DNA of 5,438 bases from Acidimicrobiia bacterium (GTDB lineage Bacteria; Actinomycetota; Acidimicrobiia; Acidimicrobiales; AC-14), in contig JAFAUA010000502.1 of assembly GCA_019243595.1 (NCBI GenBank), positions 1 through 5,438 of the forward strand. The letters are read 5' to 3'. Below are positions 1 through 5,438 of the stretch, piece by piece; position 1 is the first letter of the stretch, and the number at the start of each line of letters is the position of its first letter. A program made the translations under genes and the position numbers. The notes beneath the pieces are model-generated. The model did not search any database. It saw nothing but the letters and a program-made list of their open reading frames with translations, and was not told the DNA's origin.

Positions 1-518
1 GGCTCGCACGTCAGCAGGTAGTACTTGGCTTTCGCCATCCCGCAGAGCAGCGGCCAGCAGATGGCGGCGTGATCGCCGGCCGCGACGCCGAGGCGGGTGT
101 GACCGTCGATGATCTTGGCGTTGCGGGCGACGACCGAGACGTCGGCGAGCAGGCCGGCGACGAGCCCAGCGCCGACCGCCGGGCCGTGCATGGCGGAGAC
201 GATCGGCTTGGAGCAGTTGATGACGTTGAAGACGAGATCGCGGGCCTCGCGCGCCACGCGCACGCGCGCGTCGAAGTCGTCGAACATGGTCTCGACCAGC
301 TCGAAGCTCCCGCCCGCCGAGAAAGCTTTGCCCGCCCCTTGGAGCAAGGCGACGTCGACGTCGGGATCGCGGTCGACGGTGAGCCAGACGTCCGCCAGCT
401 CGCGATGCATGTCGGGGTCGACGGCGTTCAGGCCGGGGCCGTCGAGAGTGATCCGCAGCACCCGGTCAGACGGGCGATCGAACTTCAGATGTGGGAAAGC
501 GTCATAAGCGTCAGGCAC
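1..518 (-). CDS. Enoyl-CoA hydratase/isomerase-like (crotonase fold) protein, C-terminus cut by window edge
   Basis: Crotonase-superfamily protein, expected to act in the cytoplasm on acyl-CoA thioesters. 172 complete codons are visible; full-length family members have about 250-280 residues, so the C-terminal third lies beyond the left edge. The GKAFSAGG segment (about residues 63-70) matches the first oxyanion-hole loop, and HGPAVGAG (111-118) matches the second, before helix 3. Ungapped alignment from memory to rat mitochondrial hydratase puts Val120 where the first catalytic glutamate (Glu144) sits and His140 where the second (Glu164) sits, so simple hydratase chemistry is doubtful. An [10 protein letters not shown] segment follows (142-151), as I recall from a glutamate-lacking actinobacterial branch. 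The start is GTG at 518: no in-frame ATG is near, and AGGAG lies upstream at 533-537, although its 14-nt spacing is long. It diverges from the next gene across 50 bp. Fold is confident; substrate and reaction are unknown. Confidence 0.88.
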   Translation of the reverse strand, partial: MPDAYDAFPHLKFDRPSDRVLRITLDGPGLNAVDPDMHRELADVWLTVDRDPDVDVALLQGAGKAFSAGGSFELVETMFDDFDARVRVAREARDLVFNVINCSKPIVSAMHGPAVGAGLVAGLLADVSVVARNAKIIDGHTRLGVAAGDHAAICWPLLCGMAKAKYYLLTCE

Positions 519-532
519 GGTCGGCCAGTGTT

Positions 533-537
533 CTCCT
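533..537 (-). promoter_or_regulatory. Possible Shine-Dalgarno site for the crotonase-like gene
   Basis: AGGAG on the minus strand, 14 nt from the GTG start at 518. The motif is good but the spacing is longer than the usual 5-9 nt, so its role is uncertain. It supports the GTG only because no other in-frame start codon is close. Confidence 0.35.
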
Positions 538-556
538 GCGTGCTCGCGGCGCGCAA

Positions 557-562
557 TAGCGT
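557..562 (+). promoter_or_regulatory. Candidate -10 element for a leaderless transcript
   Basis: TAGCGT fits the actinobacterial TANNNT -10 pattern and ends exactly 6 nt before the GTG at 569, which would put the transcription start on the first base of the start codon. I see no convincing -35. This is a motif call only; TANNNT is a weak consensus. Confidence 0.35.
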
Positions 563-568
563 TGGGGC

Positions 569-865
569 GTGGACAGCGCCGCGGTCAGCGGTCCCCAGCT
601 TCCAGAGCCCCGAACGTGCGCCATGTGCGGGGTGACGCGTGAGGACGTCGCCGAGGTCTCCTTCTACGACGCCCACCGCGTCAAGCAGGTCTCCGACCTG
701 TGCGCCGACTGCAAGGCCCGCCATCTGGTCCGCCGTCGGAAGTCGCGCCGGGCCAAGATCTCCCGCGGCAACCGAGCCGTCGAGATCGCCGGGCTGATCC
801 TGGTATCGCTCGGCATCCTCGTGCTCGTCGTCGTGGTCGTCGGCGCCATCGCCACCCGGCTCTAG
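569..865 (+). CDS. Small zinc-ribbon-like protein with one C-terminal membrane helix, function unknown
   Basis: I do not recognise this 98-residue family. Two CxxC pairs, Cys17/Cys20 and Cys45/Cys48, are spaced as in a small zinc ribbon. A strongly basic stretch follows (about residues 51-69, rich in Arg and Lys), then a hydrophobic helix (about 71-95, ending in a run of Val). The positive-inside rule predicts a cytoplasmic zinc module and an outward, very short C-terminus. The GTG at 569 is chosen because the in-frame ATG at 623 would remove Cys17 and break the first CxxC pair; a TANNNT hexamer 6 nt upstream also fits. The stop is 8 bp before the MazG-like gene, so the two are probably co-transcribed. 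Coding is supported by the cysteine pattern and the tight gene packing. Zinc binding and topology are inferred. Confidence 0.75.
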   Translation: MDSAAVSGPQLPEPRTCAMCGVTREDVAEVSFYDAHRVKQVSDLCADCKARHLVRRRKSRRAKISRGNRAVEIAGLILVSLGILVLVVVVVGAIATRL

Positions 866-873
866 ACGCGCTC

Positions 874-3439
<2,566 letters not shown>

Positions 3440-3458
3440 CGCTGAGGTACTTCCGTCG

Positions 3459-3478
3459 GTGACTGCGGTCGAAGTCAC
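3459..3478. promoter_or_regulatory. Dyad-symmetric operator candidate between lysC and the cyclophilin gene
   Basis: GTGACT-N8-AGTCAC, perfect 6-bp arms with centres 14 bp apart, in the 63-bp divergent gap. It covers the predicted lysC transcription start (about 7 bp downstream of a TACCGT at 3477-3482 on the minus strand), so it would act as a DNA operator rather than an RNA hairpin. No regulator family is assigned; a 6-bp dyad can occur by chance. Confidence 0.3.
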
Positions 3479-3482
3479 GGTA
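3477..3482 (-). promoter_or_regulatory. Candidate lysC -10 element
   Basis: TACCGT on the minus strand fits TANNNT. Transcription would begin near 3470, giving about a 30-nt leader that includes the GGAAG site before the TTG start at 3439. This supports TTG over the upstream GTG at 3478, which would fall within the promoter. Motif evidence only. Confidence 0.3.
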
Positions 3483-3487
3483 CCGGA

Positions 3488-3493
3488 TACCTT
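3488..3493 (+). promoter_or_regulatory. Candidate -10 element for the cyclophilin gene
   Basis: TACCTT fits TANNNT and ends 9 nt before the ATG at 3503, giving a predicted leader of only about 3 nt. No convincing Shine-Dalgarno site precedes the ATG. It sits 5 bp from the opposing lysC -10 candidate, so the two promoters would be face to back. Confidence 0.35.
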
Positions 3494-3502
3494 GCAGAGC
3501 CG

Positions 3503-4309
3503 ATGGCGAACCAAAAACGGCAACGGAAGAAGGCGGGACGCCAAGCGCAGCAGCAGGCGATGGCCGAAGCCCGACGGCGACGGAGCCGGCAGCGGATGGG
3601 CATTGTCATCGTCGCGACGCTCGCCGTGATCGCCCTGATCGTCGGCTTGACGGGCGGCTTCGGCGGCGGCGGCTCGTCCAAGAAGGTCTCCAGCACGGGC
3701 GCGTCGACCACGGCGGCCACTGCCGCCAAGGGCGCATCGGTCGGGGGTGACACGGCCTGTCCCAAGGCCGACGGGTCGTCGCCGCGCACGACGTCGTTCG
3801 CCAAGCCGCCGCCCATGTGCATCGACCCGAACAAGACCTATACGGCGACGATGCAGACATCGCAGGGCGGGCCGATCACCATCGCCTTGGACCCCAAGAA
3901 GGCGCCGAAGACCGTCAACAACTTCGTGGTCCTCGCCGAGTACCACTACTTCGACGGGCTGACGTTCCATCGCATCGTCCCCGACTTCGTGATCCAGGGT
4001 GGCGACCCGAAGGGCGACGGCACCGGCGACCCCGGCTACAAGTTCGCGGACGAGCTCCCGCAGGCCGGCCAGTACAAGATCGGTTCGTTGGCGATGGCGA
4101 ACTCGGGACCGAACACCAACGGCAGCCAGTTCTTCATCATCACCGGACAGCAGGGCGTGCAGCTGCCGCCCCAGTACTCGTTGTTCGGTCAGGTCACCGC
4201 CGGGATGGACGTCGTCAACAAGATCGCCGCCCTGGCCGACCCCAACGCCACCAACGGTGCGCCCAAGGAGAAGGTCACCATGACGTCGGTGACCATCCAG
4301 GAGAGCTAG
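3503..4309 (+). CDS. Membrane-anchored cyclophilin-type peptidyl-prolyl cis-trans isomerase
   Basis: Isomerises X-Pro bonds, probably of extracytoplasmic proteins. 268 residues: a basic, Gln/Arg/Lys-rich cytoplasmic N-terminus (1-32), one membrane helix (about 33-50), a Gly/Ser/Thr/Ala-rich linker (51-82), and a cyclophilin domain (about 112-268). Catalytic-site signatures are clear: [14 protein letters not shown] (155-168, catalytic Arg157) and [19 protein letters not shown] (194-212), with QYSLFGQV after it (224-231). Cys86 and Cys106 lie outside the membrane just before the domain and could form a disulfide. There is no lipobox, so the helix is probably a signal anchor, not a lipoprotein signal. 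The ATG at 3503 gives the expected basic N-terminus. It diverges from lysC, and its stop interleaves with that of the S51-like gene. Family very sure; client proteins unknown. Confidence 0.95.
   Translation: MANQKRQRKKAGRQAQQQAMAEARRRRSRQRMGIVIVATLAVIALIVGLTGGFGGGGSSKKVSSTGASTTAATAAKGASVGGDTACPKADGSSPRTTSFAKPPPMCIDPNKTYTATMQTSQGGPITIALDPKKAPKTVNNFVVLAEYHYFDGLTFHRIVPDFVIQGGDPKGDGTGDPGYKFADELPQAGQYKIGSLAMANSGPNTNGSQFFIITGQQGVQLPPQYSLFGQVTAGMDVVNKIAALADPNATNGAPKEKVTMTSVTIQES
4273..4294 (-). terminator. Intrinsic-terminator-like hairpin for the S51 gene, inside the cyclophilin coding sequence
   Basis: GGTCACC-N8-GGTGACC, perfect 7-bp arms and an 8-nt loop. On the minus strand it begins 12 nt after the S51-like stop codon and is followed by TTCTCCTT, a pyrimidine-rich, partly T-rich tail. 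On the plus strand it lies 12 nt before the cyclophilin stop, so it suits the minus-strand transcript better. It is also cyclophilin codons for a conserved beta strand, so coincidence is possible. Confidence 0.5.
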
Positions 4310-4968
4310 GGCAACACGCCGACGTCGGCCTCCTTGCCGTCGACGAACACCACGACCCGGCCCGCCCCTTCGCTGCGCCACGTGCCACCGGCGTCGCGGA
4401 TGAGCGCCGTCTGGGTGTCGATGCCGACGACCGGCAGGCCTTTGGGCGCCAGCTCGATGGTGCGCCGGGCCTGGTCCTCGTCCCATTCCTCGTGGTGGGG
4501 AATGAGCGCCACCTGCTCGATCAGACCGAGCCCGAGGGTGAAGGCGCCGCCGCGCGGGTCGACCATCGGGTCGCACAGGACCATGGCGCCCGCGCTGGCC
4601 CCGGCGAGGACGGCGCCGCCCTCCCACGCCTCGACGAGGGCGTTCCACACCGGCGAGTCCTTGAGCACCGACCGCAGGTGCATCGGTGAGCCGCCCGAGA
4701 GGTAGATGAACCGCGCCGCACGCACGGCCGCGGCGTTGCTCTCGCTTTCGGCGTCGGCGCGGCGTAGCACGTCGAGGCCCTGCACATTGGCGCCCATCGA
4801 TTCGAACCACTGGCGGGCTAGGTCGACGGCCCGGTCCGGATGCTCGTAGGCCGCCGCGGTCGGCAGCACCAGCACGTCGGTGCCGCCGCTGGCCTCGAGC
4901 AGACCGCGGTCGAACGTGCACTTCTGCTGCCACTCGTTGCCGCCGACCAACGCGATGACGCCAGGCAT
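4306..4968 (-). CDS. Peptidase S51 / cyanophycinase-like serine hydrolase
   Basis: 220 residues, the usual length for dipeptidase E/cyanophycinase relatives with a flavodoxin-like, class-I-glutamine-amidotransferase-like fold. The nucleophile elbow GASAGAM (123-129) carries the expected Ser125. [12 protein letters not shown] (87-98) matches the family's GG strand-turn before it, and [11 protein letters not shown] (156-166) supplies candidate catalytic His158/His159. In cyanophycinase the third catalytic residue is a Glu in an IDExTA motif; here the motif reads IDTQTA (183-188), so that Glu is Thr185. The family cleaves small acidic or aspartyl dipeptides (PepE), or beta-linked Asp-Arg in cyanophycin; I cannot choose, and no cyanophycin synthetase is in view. 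There is no signal peptide, so it is cytoplasmic. The ATG at 4968 is clear; it diverges from a dehydrogenase gene across 38 bp. Family sure, substrate not. Confidence 0.88.
   Translation of the reverse strand: MPGVIALVGGNEWQQKCTFDRGLLEASGGTDVLVLPTAAAYEHPDRAVDLARQWFESMGANVQGLDVLRRADAESESNAAAVRAARFIYLSGGSPMHLRSVLKDSPVWNALVEAWEGGAVLAGASAGAMVLCDPMVDPRGGAFTLGLGLIEQVALIPHHEEWDEDQARRTIELAPKGLPVVGIDTQTALIRDAGGTWRSEGAGRVVVFVDGKEADVGVLP
4318..4329. repeat. Perfect 12-bp palindrome just past the cyclophilin stop
   Basis: GCCGACGTCGGC, self-complementary with no loop, 9 bp after the cyclophilin stop and inside the 3' end of the S51-like gene (Ala-Asp-Val codons). A loop-less palindrome makes a poor RNA hairpin; it could be a protein site or a coding coincidence. 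Confidence 0.3.
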
Positions 4969-4978
4969 TAGAGCGGCG

Positions 4979-4984
4979 ACCCTA
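4979..4984 (-). promoter_or_regulatory. Candidate -10 element for the S51-like gene
   Basis: TAGGGT on the minus strand fits TANNNT and ends 10 nt before the ATG at 4968, for a leader of about 4 nt. The AGGG within it could alternatively be a distant, weak Shine-Dalgarno site (11 nt from the ATG). Low certainty. Confidence 0.25.
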
Positions 4985-4992
4985 CCCCTCGG

Positions 4993-4998
4993 TAACCT
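4993..4998 (+). promoter_or_regulatory. Candidate -10 element for the dehydrogenase gene
   Basis: TAACCT fits TANNNT and ends 8 nt before the ATG at 5007; the 8 nt between are nearly all C and G and hold no Shine-Dalgarno site, so a near-leaderless transcript is predicted. Its -35 would fall at the start codon of the S51-like gene. Confidence 0.35.
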
Positions 4999-5006
4999 GC
5001 GCCCCC

Positions 5007-5438
5007 ATGACTGTGAAGCGGGTGGGCATCGTCGGATCGGGGATCATGGGTTCGGGCATGGCTGAGGTGGCAGCCAAGGCCGGCATCGAGGTGGTGCTGC
5101 GCTCCCGGAAGCAGGAGACCGCCGACAAGACCATCGCCGGTCTCGAGAAGTCACTCAACAAGCAGGTCGAGAAGGGCCGCCTGTCCGAGGAGGACCGCGA
5201 CGGCGCCCTGCAGCGTGTCACGGGAACGTCCGACCTCGGCGATCTGGCCGCGTGCGACCTCGTCATCGAGTCCGTCGTCGAGGACCTGGCGACCAAGAAG
5301 GAACTGTTCAACGAGCTCGATCGCATCTGCGGCGAAGCCACGATCCTGGCGACGAACACGTCGACGCTGCCGGTGATCGAGATGGCGATGGAGACCGGGC
5401 GGCCCAACAAGGTCTGCGGCATCCACTTCTTCAACCCG
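5007..5438 (+). CDS. 3-hydroxyacyl-CoA (3-hydroxybutyryl-CoA) dehydrogenase, C-terminus cut by window edge
   Basis: Oxidises 3-hydroxyacyl-CoA to 3-oxoacyl-CoA, or the reverse, in fatty-acid or short-chain acyl-CoA metabolism. The first 144 residues are present of about 285-300 usual. The Rossmann dinucleotide loop is GSGIMG (10-15); SVVEDLATKK (89-98) and NTSTLP (117-122, Ser119) are family signatures; HFFNP (140-144) contains the catalytic His140 at the very edge. The partner Glu and the substrate-binding helical domain lie outside. At the end of beta strand 2, where NAD-dependent members have Asp, the sequence is VVLRSRK (29-35) with Ser33 then Arg34, which hints at NADP(H). The ATG at 5007 directly precedes the conserved first strand. 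It diverges from the S51-like gene. With the crotonase-like gene at the left edge it suggests acyl-CoA metabolism nearby, but they are not in one operon. Confidence 0.93.
   Translation, partial: MTVKRVGIVGSGIMGSGMAEVAAKAGIEVVLRSRKQETADKTIAGLEKSLNKQVEKGRLSEEDRDGALQRVTGTSDLGDLAACDLVIESVVEDLATKKELFNELDRICGEATILATNTSTLPVIEMAMETGRPNKVCGIHFFNP

Noticed and set aside
255..271. A 17-bp strictly alternating pyrimidine-purine tract that could form Z-DNA
   Set aside because: It is explained by Arg-Val-Arg-Val codons in the crotonase-like gene under extreme GC3, so no separate role needs to be proposed.
69..635. A 188-codon plus-strand open frame antisense to the crotonase-like gene
   Set aside because: Its translation shows no family features, while the minus strand encodes a clear crotonase fold across 1-518. 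High GC leaves antisense frames open.
3478..3502. A riboswitch or attenuator leader upstream of lysC, such as a lysine riboswitch
   Set aside because: The whole gap to the divergent cyclophilin gene is 63 bp, far too short for a lysine riboswitch (about 170 nt), and no leader peptide is seen.
4982..5434. A 150-codon minus-strand open frame over the dehydrogenase gene
   Set aside because: It is antisense to an unmistakable 3-hydroxyacyl-CoA dehydrogenase and its translation is Ser/Arg-rich without family features.

Overview
The window looks like ordinary chromosome from a high-GC actinobacterium (Actinomycetota, possibly Acidimicrobiia; the class is a guess). The reasons are GC-rich third codon positions, an adjacent lysC-asd pair of the actinobacterial kind, GTG and TTG starts, few Shine-Dalgarno sites, and several start codons with a TANNNT -10-like hexamer placed for leaderless or nearly leaderless transcripts. 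I see no mobile element, CRISPR array, tRNA, rRNA or phage gene. Coding density is near total: the longest non-coding stretch between genes is 63 bp.

Layout. (1) 1-518, minus: a crotonase-fold (enoyl-CoA hydratase/isomerase-like) gene, cut at its C-terminus by the left edge. (2) 569-1161, plus: two small genes 8 bp apart, a four-cysteine, one-helix membrane protein and a MazG-like nucleotide pyrophosphohydrolase with a cysteine-rich tail. (3) 1158-3439, minus: lysC (aspartate kinase) followed by asd (aspartate-semialdehyde dehydrogenase), the first two steps of the aspartate pathway to lysine/diaminopimelate, threonine, methionine and isoleucine. (4) 3503-4309, plus: a membrane-anchored cyclophilin-type prolyl isomerase. 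(5) 4306-4968, minus: a peptidase S51/cyanophycinase-like hydrolase. (6) 5007-5438, plus: the start of a 3-hydroxyacyl-CoA dehydrogenase, cut by the right edge.

Genes alternate strand as single genes or pairs. The divergent gaps are 50, 63 and 38 bp, so their promoters must be packed together. Both convergent pairs (mazG-like/asd and cyclophilin/S51) overlap by exactly 4 bp, with the two stop codons interleaved, and each junction has an inverted repeat that could stop transcription. The most interesting points are an apparent internal start in lysC with a near-perfect Shine-Dalgarno site that would make a separate regulatory beta subunit (known in Corynebacterium and Bacillus), the interleaved-stop junctions, the repeated leaderless promoter arrangement, and cofactor- or active-site substitutions in three enzymes. 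I did not find a clearly novel multi-gene system.
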